A stretch of 17,892 bases of DNA from an uncultured Pseudomonas sp. (GTDB lineage: Bacteria; Pseudomonadota; Gammaproteobacteria; Pseudomonadales; Pseudomonadaceae): contig CAMPJN010000028.1 in assembly GCA_946886875.1 (NCBI GenBank), forward strand, positions 1 through 17,892, written 5' to 3'. The notes beneath the pieces are model-generated. The model ran no database searches. It had not been told where the DNA came from and worked only from the letters and a program-made list of their open reading frames with translations. Shown piece after piece: positions 7,955 to 15,702 of this stretch (its first letter is position 1; the number at the start of each line of letters is the position of its first letter). The position numbers were made by a program, and so were the translations under genes.

Positions 7955-8096
7955 GCAGGCCGCTGAAAAACGTAGACGAGGCAGGCAAGACAAGGCAAAA
8001 ACGGCCGAAAAAGCGGAGTTTACGAGCTGTAAATGAGCATTTTGACGCCGTTTTTAACGCAGTGTTGCCAACGCAGGTAGTTTTTCAACGGCCTGC
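7955..8096. mobile_element. MITE-like 142-bp inverted-repeat element with TA flanks
   Basis: Terminal inverted repeats GCAGGCCGCTGAAAAAC (7955-7971) and GTTTTTCAACGGCCTGC (8080-8096) differ at one position of 17. TA lies directly outside both ends (7953-7954 and 8097-8098), as expected of a TA target duplication made by IS630/Tc1-mariner-type transposases. Inside are nested inverted repeats, AAAAACGGC (7997-8005) with GCCGTTTTT (8047-8055) and TTTAC (8019-8023) with GTAAA (8029-8033), so the whole unit can fold as one long interrupted hairpin. It has no coding capacity. I recall near-identical sequence scattered through intergenic regions of several Pseudomonas genomes, but a search is needed to confirm the family and any parent insertion sequence. 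Its right end supplies part of the stop codon of the DUF2062 gene. Confidence 0.75.
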
Positions 8097-8629
8097 TAGA
8101 GTTGGCGGTCACGTTCGCGGCGCTTCTCCTGGCGTTTGCGCCAGCTGCGCCTGACCCACCAGTGCCAATAGGTGTTGGTCGCCAGGTAGGCGATCCCGGC
8201 AAATAGCAGGCCCAGTACGAAAGAGCCGAGTAGCAAGGGTTGCCAATGGGTTTGCAAAACATGGCTGATCCAGCCCAGGGTGATGTGTTCGGGCATCCGC
8301 AGGGGAGGCGTGCCGGTCAACCAGGCGCCGAACTTATAGTTGCAATAGAACACCGGCGGCATGGTGATCGGGTTGGTCAGCCAGACCAGACCAACCGAAA
8401 TGGGCAGGTTGGCGCGCGCCGGAATGGCGACGAAGGCGGCCGCCAACATCTGCATCGGCATGGGAATCATCGCCCAGAACAGGCCGATGGCCATGGCCCT
8501 GGATACGGAGTGGCGGTTGAGGTGCCAAAGATTGGGGTCGTGAATCAGCGCGCCAAGAAAACGCAAGGACTTGCTGCCCTTGATGCGCTCTGGATTTGGC
8601 ATGTAGCGTTTGAATAAACGACGCGGCAT
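8096..8629 (-). CDS. DUF2062 family membrane protein
   Basis: A 177-residue protein matching the DUF2062 family: a short basic N-terminus with H-D-P-N-L-W-H-L-N-R, then G-L-F-W-A-M-I-P-M-P-M-Q-M and a stretch rich in N-P-I-T-M-P-P. Hydrophobic segments lie near residues 44-68, 76-96 and 128-150, followed by a very basic C-terminal tail (R-R-S-W-R-K-R-Q-E-K-R-R). The family is an integral membrane protein of unknown biochemical role. The ATG (complement of 8627-8629) has no strong Shine-Dalgarno sequence. The TAG stop (complement of 8096-8098) is formed by the TA flank plus the first base of the inserted repeat; before insertion the frame would have ended in TAA at the same codon, so the protein is intact. 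It is divergent from comEC and convergent with lolE. Confidence 0.88.
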   Translation of the reverse strand: MPRRLFKRYMPNPERIKGSKSLRFLGALIHDPNLWHLNRHSVSRAMAIGLFWAMIPMPMQMLAAAFVAIPARANLPISVGLVWLTNPITMPPVFYCNYKFGAWLTGTPPLRMPEHITLGWISHVLQTHWQPLLLGSFVLGLLFAGIAYLATNTYWHWWVRRSWRKRQEKRRERDRQL

Positions 8630-8811
8630 GAAAGGGCTCTGGCTACTTGAAAAGCAACGATATTATGCACCGGTTACTGGCAGACTGCTTTCTCTGTTTG
8701 TGACAGCAAATGAGTAAGCGGCGAACTTAAGATGATCCCTAGGGGGCTGTTGGCGTTTCGTCGCTTGCCGCTTCATCTCAACGGACCCTAGGACGGGGTG
8801 GGAGTCGATCG
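8630..8811. other. Divergent intergenic region between the DUF2062 gene and comEC
   Basis: This 182-bp gap has to hold two divergent promoters. On the minus strand CATAAT (complement of 8662-8667) is a fair -10 candidate for the DUF2062 gene but lacks a good -35. The palindromic heptamer CCCTAGG occurs twice, at 8737-8743 (part of CCCTAGGG) and 8786-8792, 49 bases apart; meaning unknown. GGAG at 8801-8804 is the comEC ribosome site. Confidence 0.4.
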
Positions 8812-11037
8812 ATGCGCACAGGGATGTTTGCGCTAGTTGCGGGCTTGTTGGTGTTGCGCTGGCTGCCTGCTTTGCCGCCGTTGTGGTTGTTGTATCTGCT
8901 ACCGGTGGTCGGTTTGATGCTGTTGCCATATCGCAGCTATCCGCTGGCATTGTTTCTCTTCGGTTTTAGTTGGGCCTGTCTCTCGGCGCAGTCTGCCCTG
9001 GATGATCGTCTGGCCGCCGAGCTGGGTGGACGCACCTTGTGGCTGCAAGGCCAAGTGGTCGGCTTGCCGGAAGTGCGCGACGGCGTGGTGCGCTTCGAGT
9101 TGACTGCGGCGCAATCGCGTCGCGCCGATTTGCCCGCTCGGTTGCGCCTGGCCTGGTACGCCGGGCCTGAGCTGCATGCCGGCGAAACCTGGCGCCTGGC
9201 GGTGCGTTTGAAGCGCCCCCATGGTTTGGTAAATCCACAATCCTTCGACTATGAGGCCTGGCTGCTGGCGCAACGCATCGGCGCCACCGGTACGGTGAAA
9301 GCTGGCCAGCGGGTGGCTGAGGTGGAGGGCCCGAAAGCCTGGCGCGACAGCTTGCGCCAACGTTTGTTGCAGGTCGATGGGCAGGGTCGCGAAGGGGCAT
9401 TGACGGCTCTGGTGTTGGGCGATGCGTCGGGCTTGTCTACGGCCGACTGGCGCTTGTTGCAGGATACCGGCACCGTGCATTTGATGGTGATATCCGGGCA
9501 GCATATCGGTCTGCTCGCCACCTTGTTGTATGGCCTGGTGGCCGGCTTGGCGCGCCTCGGCTGGTGGCCGCGGCACTGGCCTTGGTTGCCATGGGCCTGC
9601 GCGTGCGCCTTTGCCGGTGCCCTGGCCTATGGTTGGTTGGCCGGTTTCGAGGTGCCGGTGCAGCGCGCCTGCGTGATGGTCGGATTGGTGTTGCTGTGGC
9701 GATGGCGCTTTCGTCACCTCGGTGTCTGGTTGCCGTTTCTGATCGCGCTGCTCGCGGTGCTGTTGCTGGAGCCTCTGGCCAGTTTACAGCCGGGCTTCTG
9801 GTTGTCCTTCGGCGCGGTGGCCTGGTTGATTGTGATTTTTGGTGGTCGCCTGGGCGCCTGGTCATGGTGGCGCACCCTCGTGCGGGCGCAGTGGGCCATG
9901 GCTCTGGGGCTGTTGCCTCTCTTGTTGGCCTTGGGTTTGCCGGTCAGCGCCAGTGCGCCTCTGGCCAATCTGTTTGCGGTGCCCTGGGTCGGTTTGGCGG
10001 TGGTGCCATTGGCGTTGCTCGGTACCTTGCTATTACCGGTGCCTGCGTTGGGCGAGGGCTTGTTGTGGTTGGCCGGCGGTTTGCTCGAACTATTGTTCGT
10101 GCTGTTGGGGCAGATGGCGGCCTGGTTGCCGGCGTGGTTGCCCAGCGCGCTGCCGCTTTGGTCCTGGGCGCTGGTCGCCTGTGGGGTTCTGCTGCTGCTA
10201 CTGCCTACCGGCGTGCCGTTGCGCGGTATGGGTTGGTTGTTGCTGTTGCCGCTGTTCTATAGCCCAAACCCGCGCCCGCTGCCGGGCCAGGCCGAGGTGT
10301 GGATGTTGGATGTCGGTCAGGGTACGGCAGTGTTGCTCCGCACCCATGGGCACGACCTGCTATATGATGCCGGCGCGCGTTTCGGCGATTTCGATATGGG
10401 CGAGCGAGTGGTGTTGCCATCGCTGCGCGGGCGGGGCGTAGACAAACTCGACCTGATGCTGATCAGCCATGCCGACAATGACCATGCGGGTGGCGCCCAG
10501 GCCGTTGCGCGCGCCATGCCGGTCGAGCGGGTGCTCAGCGGCGAACCCCGTGGCTTGCCCGCAGTGTTGCAGGCATCCGCCTGTGAGGCGGGGCAAAGCT
10601 GGCAATGGGACGGCGTAAAGTTCGCGACCTGGCGCTGGGCGCAGGCGGCGGATAGCAACCAGGCATCCTGTGTATTGTTGGTCGAGGCCAATGGTGAACG
10701 CCTATTGCTTACCGGCGATATCGACAGCTACGCCGAACAGGCCCTGCTCGAAAGCGGCTTCGATGTCAGTGCCGATTGGTTGCTGGTGCCCCATCACGGT
10801 AGCCGCAGCTCGTCTTCACCGGCGTTTGTGCGGGCGGTGGCGCCGCATGCCGCACTGCTGTCGCGCGGCCACCTGAATACCTTCGGGCACCCGCATGCTG
10901 AGGTGATCGAGCGCTACGCCGCGTTGCCGGCTCGCCTCTACGATAACGTCGAACTCGGCGCGGTGCGTATCCAGCTGGGCGCATTCGCCATTGCTCAGGG
11001 TTTGCGGGGGCAGTCGCGCTTTTGGCGAGAAAAATGA
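8812..11037 (+). CDS. comEC: DNA internalization channel protein ComEC/Rec2
   Basis: Polytopic inner-membrane protein thought to carry single-stranded DNA into the cytoplasm during natural transformation. The 741-residue product has the standard order: N-terminal helices (1-60), a soluble OB-like DUF4131 segment (about 65-170), the Competence-domain helices with M-V-I-S-G-Q-H-I-G-L-L near 225 and many Leu/Trp-rich helices up to about 485, then a metallo-beta-lactamase-like domain. That domain begins at M-L-D500-V-G-Q-G and retains the metal-type motif H553-A-D555-N-D557-H558-A-G-G and H661-H662-G-S, so its nuclease-type active site looks intact. The start is supported by GGAG 7 bases upstream. 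The frame is uninterrupted and full length, so the gene appears functional. Whether this organism is naturally competent cannot be told from one gene. Confidence 0.96.
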   Translation: MRTGMFALVAGLLVLRWLPALPPLWLLYLLPVVGLMLLPYRSYPLALFLFGFSWACLSAQSALDDRLAAELGGRTLWLQGQVVGLPEVRDGVVRFELTAAQSRRADLPARLRLAWYAGPELHAGETWRLAVRLKRPHGLVNPQSFDYEAWLLAQRIGATGTVKAGQRVAEVEGPKAWRDSLRQRLLQVDGQGREGALTALVLGDASGLSTADWRLLQDTGTVHLMVISGQHIGLLATLLYGLVAGLARLGWWPRHWPWLPWACACAFAGALAYGWLAGFEVPVQRACVMVGLVLLWRWRFRHLGVWLPFLIALLAVLLLEPLASLQPGFWLSFGAVAWLIVIFGGRLGAWSWWRTLVRAQWAMALGLLPLLLALGLPVSASAPLANLFAVPWVGLAVVPLALLGTLLLPVPALGEGLLWLAGGLLELLFVLLGQMAAWLPAWLPSALPLWSWALVACGVLLLLLPTGVPLRGMGWLLLLPLFYSPNPRPLPGQAEVWMLDVGQGTAVLLRTHGHDLLYDAGARFGDFDMGERVVLPSLRGRGVDKLDLMLISHADNDHAGGAQAVARAMPVERVLSGEPRGLPAVLQASACEAGQSWQWDGVKFATWRWAQAADSNQASCVLLVEANGERLLLTGDIDSYAEQALLESGFDVSADWLLVPHHGSRSSSSPAFVRAVAPHAALLSRGHLNTFGHPHAEVIERYAALPARLYDNVELGAVRIQLGAFAIAQGLRGQSRFWREK

Positions 11038-11043
11038 GAACGG

Positions 11044-11073
11044 TGGCGGTCGGCGAGGCCGCGACCCTATGCT
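11044..11073 (+). promoter_or_regulatory. Possible sigma70 promoter for exbB
   Basis: TATGCT at 11068-11073 resembles a -10 box and TGGCGG at 11044-11049 a poor -35, with an 18-base spacer. It lies in the 71-bp gap between comEC and exbB, 35 bases before the GTG start. Downstream genes have no comparable gap, so a promoter for the envelope operon would be expected about here. Weak match only. Confidence 0.3.
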
Positions 11074-11075
11074 AG

Positions 11076-11087
11076 AGTGGCGCCACT
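11076..11087. repeat. 12-bp palindrome before exbB
   Basis: AGTGGCGCCACT is a perfect palindrome without a spacer, placed just downstream of the candidate -10 box and upstream of the AAAGGGGA ribosome site of exbB. It could be an operator-like site near the transcription start or chance; I recognise no known regulator consensus. Confidence 0.3.
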
Positions 11088-11108
11088 TTTCAAAGGGGAT
11101 CTGCCACC

Positions 11109-11741
11109 GTGTGGGAACTGGTCAAAGCAGGCGGCTGGATGATGCTGCCAATCATTTTGTGTTCGATCGCAGCAGCCGGCATCGTCGCCGAGCGCCTGTG
11201 GACTCTACGGCCCAGCCGGGTCACACCGCCCAACCTGCTCGGTCAGGTCTGGCGCTGGATCAAAGATAAGAAGCTGAATAATCAGAAACTCAAGGAGCTG
11301 CGTGCCAGTTCGCCCCTGGGGCAGATCCTGGCCGCAGGTCTGGCCAACTCCAAACATGGTCGCGAGATCATGAAGGAGTGCATCGAGGAAGCCGCGGCGC
11401 GAGTGGTCCACGAGCTGGAACGCTATCTCAACGCCCTCGGCACCATCGCCGGGATCGCTCCGCTGCTGGGCCTGTTGGGCACAGTGTTGGGCATGATCGA
11501 GATTTTCAGCTCCTTTATGGGCTCGGGCATGGCCAACGCGCCGGTGCTCGCTGGCGGTATTTCCAAGGCCTTGATCACCACGGCCGCGGGCTTGATGGTG
11601 GCGATTCCCGCTTTGTTCTTTCACCGTTATCTGCAACGCCGCATCGACGAACTGGTGGTCGGCATGGAGCAGGAAGCAATCAAGCTGGTGGAAGTGGTGC
11701 AGGGCGATCGCGACGTCGATCTGGGTGAGGACAAGGCGTGA
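11109..11741 (+). CDS. exbB: ExbB/TolQ family proton-channel motor subunit
   Basis: Inner-membrane motor subunit that, with ExbD, uses the proton gradient to power an envelope-spanning partner. The 210-residue product shows the MotA/TolQ/ExbB pattern: helix 1 (about 11-28), a long cytoplasmic segment with a charged helix (85-108), helix 2 with G-L-L-G-T-V-L-G-M-I (121-130), and helix 3 with A-L-I-T-T-A-A-G-L-M-V-A-I-P (154-167). The start is GTG, with AAAGGGGA at 11092-11099 upstream. It overlaps exbD by 4 bases. No tonB or receptor gene is adjacent, and the neighbours make lipid A and Kdo, so its partner is uncertain: TonB-type uptake is the usual assumption, while a role tied to envelope assembly is only speculation. 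Confidence 0.93.
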   Translation: MWELVKAGGWMMLPIILCSIAAAGIVAERLWTLRPSRVTPPNLLGQVWRWIKDKKLNNQKLKELRASSPLGQILAAGLANSKHGREIMKECIEEAAARVVHELERYLNALGTIAGIAPLLGLLGTVLGMIEIFSSFMGSGMANAPVLAGGISKALITTAAGLMVAIPALFFHRYLQRRIDELVVGMEQEAIKLVEVVQGDRDVDLGEDKA

Positions 11742-12166
11742 AATTCCGGCGCAAACCGCGGGAAAACGTCGAGATCAACCTGGCCTCGTTGATCGACGTG
11801 GTGTTTATCCTGCTACTGTTTTTCGTGGTCACCACGACCTTTACCCGTGAGACCCAGCTCAAGGTCGATCTGCCGGAAGCCGCCACCGGCACGCCGCCAG
11901 AGCAGACCGAATTGAAGCAACTCGAAGTGCTGATCGATGCCCAGGGCGGTTACGCTCTGAACGGCCAGGCGTTGCTGAAGAGCGACCTGTCCGGGCTGAT
12001 GGCGGCCTTGCAGAAAGAGTCGGCGGGCGATAACAGCCTGCCGCTGATCATCAGTGCCGATGCGAAAACTCCGCACCAAGCGGTGATCACGGCGATGGAT
12101 GCTGCCGGCAAGTTGGGTTTTGCCCATCTGCGCATCACCACGGTCGAGGCGCAGGCTACGCCTTGA
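11738..12166 (+). CDS. exbD: ExbD/TolR family biopolymer transport protein
   Basis: Partner of ExbB. The 142-residue product has a short cytoplasmic N-terminus, one membrane helix (about 18-34, L-I-D20[11 protein letters not shown]) carrying the conserved Asp that takes part in proton transfer, and a periplasmic domain with the typical ending strand pattern ([12 protein letters not shown]). The GTG start overlaps the exbB stop as GTGA, with GAGG 7 bases upstream. lpxK begins 13 bases after its stop, so it is in the same transcription unit. Confidence 0.94.
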   Translation: MKFRRKPRENVEINLASLIDVVFILLLFFVVTTTFTRETQLKVDLPEAATGTPPEQTELKQLEVLIDAQGGYALNGQALLKSDLSGLMAALQKESAGDNSLPLIISADAKTPHQAVITAMDAAGKLGFAHLRITTVEAQATP

Positions 12167-12179
12167 AGGCTATAGGTTT

Positions 12180-13187
12180 ATGAGCCTGGCCGAACGCCTG
12201 ACGGCGGCCTGGTACGCCGGGCATCCGGCGCTCGGTCTGTTGCGACCGCTGGAATCGCTTTACCGGTCGGTGGTACAGCGTAAGCGTCGGCGCTTTCTGG
12301 CCGGCGAAGGCGCTATCTACCGCGCGCCTGTTCCGGTTGTGATAGTGGGCAATATCACCGTTGGCGGCACCGGCAAAACTCCGTTGATCCTCTGGCTGAT
12401 CGAGCACTGCCGCCGCCGCGGCCTGCGCGTCGGCGTGGTCAGTCGCGGTTACGGCGCCCAGCCGCCGCAGCTGCCCTGGCGGGTGCGGGCCGAGCAAGCG
12501 GCCGGCCTGGCTGGCGATGAGCCTTTATTGATCGTGCAGCGCAGCGGCGTGCCCTTGATGATCGACCCCGATCGCAGTCGCGCGGTGGCGGCTTTACTGG
12601 CCGAGGAACCGTTGGATCTGATCCTCAGCGATGACGGCCTGCAGCATTACCGCTTGGCGCGCAATCTGGAGTTGGTGTTGATCGATGCGGCTCGTGGGCT
12701 GGGCAATCGCCGTTGCCTGCCTGCCGGGCCGCTGCGCGAGCCGGTCGAGCGTCTGCAGTCGGTCGATGCCGTGCTCTATAACGGCGCTGGCGAGGACTCT
12801 GTCGACGGTTATGGCTTCAGTTTGCGGCCGCGGGCGTTGGTCAACCTGCGCAGCGGCGAGCGGCGCCCTCTGAGTCATTTTCCACCTGACCAGGCCCTGC
12901 ACGCGGTAGCCGGTATCGGCAATCCGCAGCGTTTCTTCACGACCCTCGAACGGCTACACTGGCGGCCTGTTACGCATGCCTTTGCCGACCATGCGCGCTT
13001 CGATGCCGAGCTGTTGAATTTCAGTCCGGCATTGCCGTTGCTGATGACGGAGAAGGACGCGGTCAAATGCCGTGCTTTTGCCGCCGAAGACTGGTGGTAT
13101 CTGGCGGTGGATGCCGAGCCTTCGGCCGCTTTCGTCGCTTGGTTCGATGGGCAATTGCAGCGTTTATTACCGCGTTCCTGTTCCTAA
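12180..13187 (+). CDS. lpxK: Tetraacyldisaccharide 4'-kinase LpxK
   Basis: Phosphorylates the 4' position of the lipid A disaccharide precursor at the inner membrane, producing lipid IVA. The 335-residue product has an amphipathic N-terminal helix (residues 1-40), the P-loop G57-N-I-T-V-G-G-T-G-K66-T67-P, the family motif S-D151-D152-G-L-Q-H156, and L-M-T-E-K-D-A-V-K near the C-terminus. The start at 12180 is preferred over the in-frame upstream reading from 12099 because it gives the family N-terminus M-S-L-A-E-R-L, avoids overlap with exbD, and has GAAGG about 10 bases before it. It is embedded between exbD and genes for a small zinc-ribbon-like protein and kdsB, linking lipid A phosphorylation with Kdo activation, the next step of LPS core assembly. 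Confidence 0.97.
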   Translation: MSLAERLTAAWYAGHPALGLLRPLESLYRSVVQRKRRRFLAGEGAIYRAPVPVVIVGNITVGGTGKTPLILWLIEHCRRRGLRVGVVSRGYGAQPPQLPWRVRAEQAAGLAGDEPLLIVQRSGVPLMIDPDRSRAVAALLAEEPLDLILSDDGLQHYRLARNLELVLIDAARGLGNRRCLPAGPLREPVERLQSVDAVLYNGAGEDSVDGYGFSLRPRALVNLRSGERRPLSHFPPDQALHAVAGIGNPQRFFTTLERLHWRPVTHAFADHARFDAELLNFSPALPLLMTEKDAVKCRAFAAEDWWYLAVDAEPSAAFVAWFDGQLQRLLPRSCS

Positions 13188-13228
13188 GCGTCTCGCGTTC
13201 AGCGGTCGCGCTCAATCAAGGATTTCCC

Positions 13229-13414
13229 ATGGACCCGAAACTACTCGATATCTTGGCTTGCCCGCTGTGCAAGGGCCCGCTGAAGCTGGCCGCCGATAAA
13301 AGCGAGCTGATCTGCAAAGCGGACGGCTTGGCGTTCCCCGTGCGCGATGGCATCCCGGTGATGCTGGAAACCGAAGCCCGTACCCTGAATGTCGACGAGC
13401 GCCTGGATAAATAA
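13229..13414 (+). CDS. UPF0434/YcaR family Trm112-like small protein
   Basis: A 61-residue protein beginning [14 protein letters not shown], the UPF0434 (YcaR) signature within the Trm112 superfamily. C11 and C14 form a C-x-x-C and C29 is a third cysteine; the fourth position of a full zinc ribbon is not Cys, so metal binding may be absent or incomplete. The start is set by AAGGA at 13218-13222, 6 bases before the ATG; a longer in-frame reading would run back into lpxK. Its TAA is immediately followed by the kdsB ATG. In many proteobacteria the gene lies between lpxK and kdsB, but its function is not established. Confidence 0.92.
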   Translation: MDPKLLDILACPLCKGPLKLAADKSELICKADGLAFPVRDGIPVMLETEARTLNVDERLDK

Positions 13415-14179
13415 ATGAGCACTGCTTTTACCGTTGTGATTCCGGCGCGCTACGCCTCCAGCCGCCTACCGGGTAAACCGTTGCAGGATATCGCCGGCAA
13501 ACCCATGGTTCAGCATGTGTGGGAACAGGCCAGCAAGAGCGGCGCGCAGCGGGTGGTGGTGGCGACCGACGATATGCGCATCGTCGAGGCCTGCCGCGGT
13601 TTCGGCGCCGAGGTGCTGATGACCCGGATCGAGCACAACTCCGGCACCGACCGTCTGGCTGAAGTGGCAACGGCCCTCGGCCTGACGCCCGACGCCATAG
13701 TGGTCAATGTGCAGGGCGACGAGCCGCTGATACCGCCGGCTATCATCGATCAGGTGGCGGCTAACCTGGCGGCCAATCCGCAGGCTGCGATCGCCACCCT
13801 GGCTGAGCCGATTGAGGAAGTCGCGGCACTGTTCAACCCCAATGTGGTCAAGGTGGTGAGCGACCGCGCTGGCTTGGCGCTGACCTTCAGCCGCGCGCCG
13901 CTGCCGTGGGCGCGCGATGCCTTTGCCATCGACCGCACGCAACTGCCGGCCAATGTGCCTTATCGCCGGCATATCGGTATTTACGCCTACCGCGCGCAGT
14001 TCCTCCATGACTTCGTTGCCTGGGGGCCTTGTTGGTTGGAGGACAGCGAGTGTCTGGAGCAGCTACGCGCGCTCTGGAATGGCGTGCGCATCCACGTCGC
14101 CGATGCGTTGCAGGCACCGCCTGCCGGCGTCGATACCCAGGAAGACCTCGATCGCGTTCGCTGTCTGCTGGGGGCTTGA
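13415..14179 (+). CDS. kdsB: 3-deoxy-manno-octulosonate cytidylyltransferase KdsB
   Basis: Cytoplasmic enzyme that activates Kdo with CTP to CMP-Kdo, the donor for the first sugars added to lipid A. At 254 residues it matches family length. The nucleotide-binding signature P10[11 protein letters not shown]21 is at the N-terminus, V-Q-G-D-E-P at about 99-104 carries a metal ligand, and R-A-P-L-P-W and H-I-G-I-Y-A-Y follow in order. The ATG abuts the stop of the small upstream gene, and its TGA overlaps the phosphatase start (TGATG), consistent with coupled translation. Confidence 0.97.
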   Translation: MSTAFTVVIPARYASSRLPGKPLQDIAGKPMVQHVWEQASKSGAQRVVVATDDMRIVEACRGFGAEVLMTRIEHNSGTDRLAEVATALGLTPDAIVVNVQGDEPLIPPAIIDQVAANLAANPQAAIATLAEPIEEVAALFNPNVVKVVSDRAGLALTFSRAPLPWARDAFAIDRTQLPANVPYRRHIGIYAYRAQFLHDFVAWGPCWLEDSECLEQLRALWNGVRIHVADALQAPPAGVDTQEDLDRVRCLLGA

Positions 14180-14643
14180 TGCGCGTTCTGTTCGTCTGCC
14201 TGGGTAATATCTGCCGCTCGCCCACGGCCGAGGCGGTGTTGCGCCATAAGCTGCGTGAAGCCGGGCTGGAAGGGCGCATCGAAGTCGATTCGGCCGGCAC
14301 TGGCGATTGGCATGTCGGCAAGGCGCCGGACAGCCGTACCCGGCAAGCGGCGCTGCGCCGTGGCTATGACCTCTCGGCGCTCCGTGGTCGCCAGGTTTCC
14401 GCAGATGATTTCGCCCGTTTCGATCTGATCCTGGCCATGGACGGCAGCAACCTGAGCCACCTGCAGCGTTTGCATCCTGGCGCGGGTGCAGCCGAGCTGG
14501 ACCTGTTTCTGCGCCGCTATCGGCTGGCCCTGGATGAGGTGCCGGACCCCTATTATGGCGGCGAGGAAGGCTTCGAGCAGGTGCTGGATCTGATCGAGCA
14601 GGCCAGCGACGCTTTGATCATCGAACTCAAGGGGCGTTTATGA
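14179..14643 (+). CDS. Low-molecular-weight protein-tyrosine phosphatase
   Basis: The 154-residue product shows the full low-Mr PTP active site: V-C7-L-G-N-I-C12-R13-S14 at the N-terminus (C-x5-R-S with the nucleophile C7) and the general acid in D123-P-Y-Y. Homologues such as Wzb dephosphorylate tyrosine kinases of polysaccharide export; others act on small phosphate esters. No kinase or polysaccharide-export gene is adjacent, so the substrate is unknown. The start at 14179 shares a base with the kdsB stop; a longer reading from 14029 would lie inside kdsB and is not supported. The stop overlaps murB by ATGA. The position between Kdo activation and peptidoglycan precursor synthesis may be operonic convenience or a regulatory link. 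Confidence 0.94.
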   Translation: MRVLFVCLGNICRSPTAEAVLRHKLREAGLEGRIEVDSAGTGDWHVGKAPDSRTRQAALRRGYDLSALRGRQVSADDFARFDLILAMDGSNLSHLQRLHPGAGAAELDLFLRRYRLALDEVPDPYYGGEEGFEQVLDLIEQASDALIIELKGRL

Positions 14644-15659
14644 GCCTGCAGGTGCAAGCCGGAGTTTCGCTCAAGCGCTACAACAGCTTTGGCGTAGATG
14701 TCTCGGCTCGCTGGTTTACCGAGGTGCATGGCGATCAACAGGTGCGCGAGGCGCTCGCTTATGCCGCGCAGCGGCAGTTGTCGGTGATGTTGCTTGGCGG
14801 TGGCAGCAACCTGTTGCTGACCCAGGATGTCGAGGCGCTGGTGGCGCGCATGGCCAGCCGCGGTATTCGCCTGTTGCAGGACGACGGCGACCAGGTGCTG
14901 ATCGAAGCGGAGGCTGGCGAACCCTGGCACCCCTTTGTGCAGTGGACCCTGCAGCAAGGCTTTGTCGGCCTGGAAAACCTCAGCCTGATCCCCGGCACCG
15001 TCGGCGCCGCGCCGATGCAGAATATCGGCGCCTACGGCGTCGAGCTCAAAGACTCGTTCGCCGGCCTGACCGCCCTGGATCGCCATAGCGGCGAGCTGCG
15101 CGAGTTCAGCTTGGCGGAGTGCGAGTTCGCTTATCGCGATAGTCTGTTCAAGCGCGAAGCTGGGTGCTGGGTGATCCTGCGCGTGCGTTTCGCCCTCAGT
15201 CGTTCAGCGCCGCTGCACCTGGACTACGGTCCGGTGCGTCAGCGTCTGCTCGAGCAGGGCGTAGCCGTGGCCACGGCCATGGACGTGAGCCGCGCTATCT
15301 GTGCGATTCGCAGCGAAAAGCTGCCGGATCCGGCGCAGTTGGGCAATGCCGGCAGCTTTTTCAAAAACCCACTGGTGTCAGCCGAACTGGCTGAGCATCT
15401 GCGTTACGAATACGCGGATCTGGTGGCCTATCCTCAGGCCGATGGCCGGGTCAAGTTGGCCGCGGGCTGGTTGATCGAGCGGGCGGGCTGGAAAGGCTTT
15501 CGCGAAGGCGACGCCGGTGTGCACCATTTGCAGGCGCTGGTACTGGTCAATCACGGGCGGGCGTCGGGGCAGCAGTTGCTGGCGCTGGCGCAGCGCATCC
15601 AGGCGGATATAGCCCAGCGTTTCGCGGTTGAGTTGGAGATAGAGCCGAACCTGTTGTAA
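14640..15659 (+). CDS. murB: UDP-N-acetylenolpyruvoylglucosamine reductase MurB
   Basis: FAD enzyme that reduces the enolpyruvyl group to give UDP-N-acetylmuramate, the second committed step of peptidoglycan synthesis. The 339-residue product is type I: Y-N-S-F-G-V at the N-terminus, the FAD loop L-G-G-G-S-N-L-L-L, I-P-G-T-V-G-A-A-P-M-Q-N-I-G-A-Y-G, Y-R166-D-S-L-F-K, the proton-donor serine S239 in N-A-G-S-F-F-K-N-P, and E335 near the C-terminus. AAGGGG at 14629-14634 lies 5 bases before the ATG. It is the last gene of the plus-strand run and is followed by a terminator shared with convergent rne. Confidence 0.97.
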   Translation: MSLQVQAGVSLKRYNSFGVDVSARWFTEVHGDQQVREALAYAAQRQLSVMLLGGGSNLLLTQDVEALVARMASRGIRLLQDDGDQVLIEAEAGEPWHPFVQWTLQQGFVGLENLSLIPGTVGAAPMQNIGAYGVELKDSFAGLTALDRHSGELREFSLAECEFAYRDSLFKREAGCWVILRVRFALSRSAPLHLDYGPVRQRLLEQGVAVATAMDVSRAICAIRSEKLPDPAQLGNAGSFFKNPLVSAELAEHLRYEYADLVAYPQADGRVKLAAGWLIERAGWKGFREGDAGVHHLQALVLVNHGRASGQQLLALAQRIQADIAQRFAVELEIEPNLL

Positions 15660-15702
15660 GCCGTGCCCAGGCTGGTCGGATTAAGCTTTATCCAGAAAGT
15701 AG

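Noticed and set aside
6489..7988. 499-codon minus-strand open frame across lolE and the end of lolD
   Set aside because: Rich in Gln, His and Arg without recognisable domains; it lies opposite clear lolD and lolE motifs and is an antisense artefact.
8020..8262. 80-codon minus-strand open frame running into the repeat element
   Set aside because: It overlaps the DUF2062 gene in another frame and its C-terminus is merely the translated repeat; spurious.
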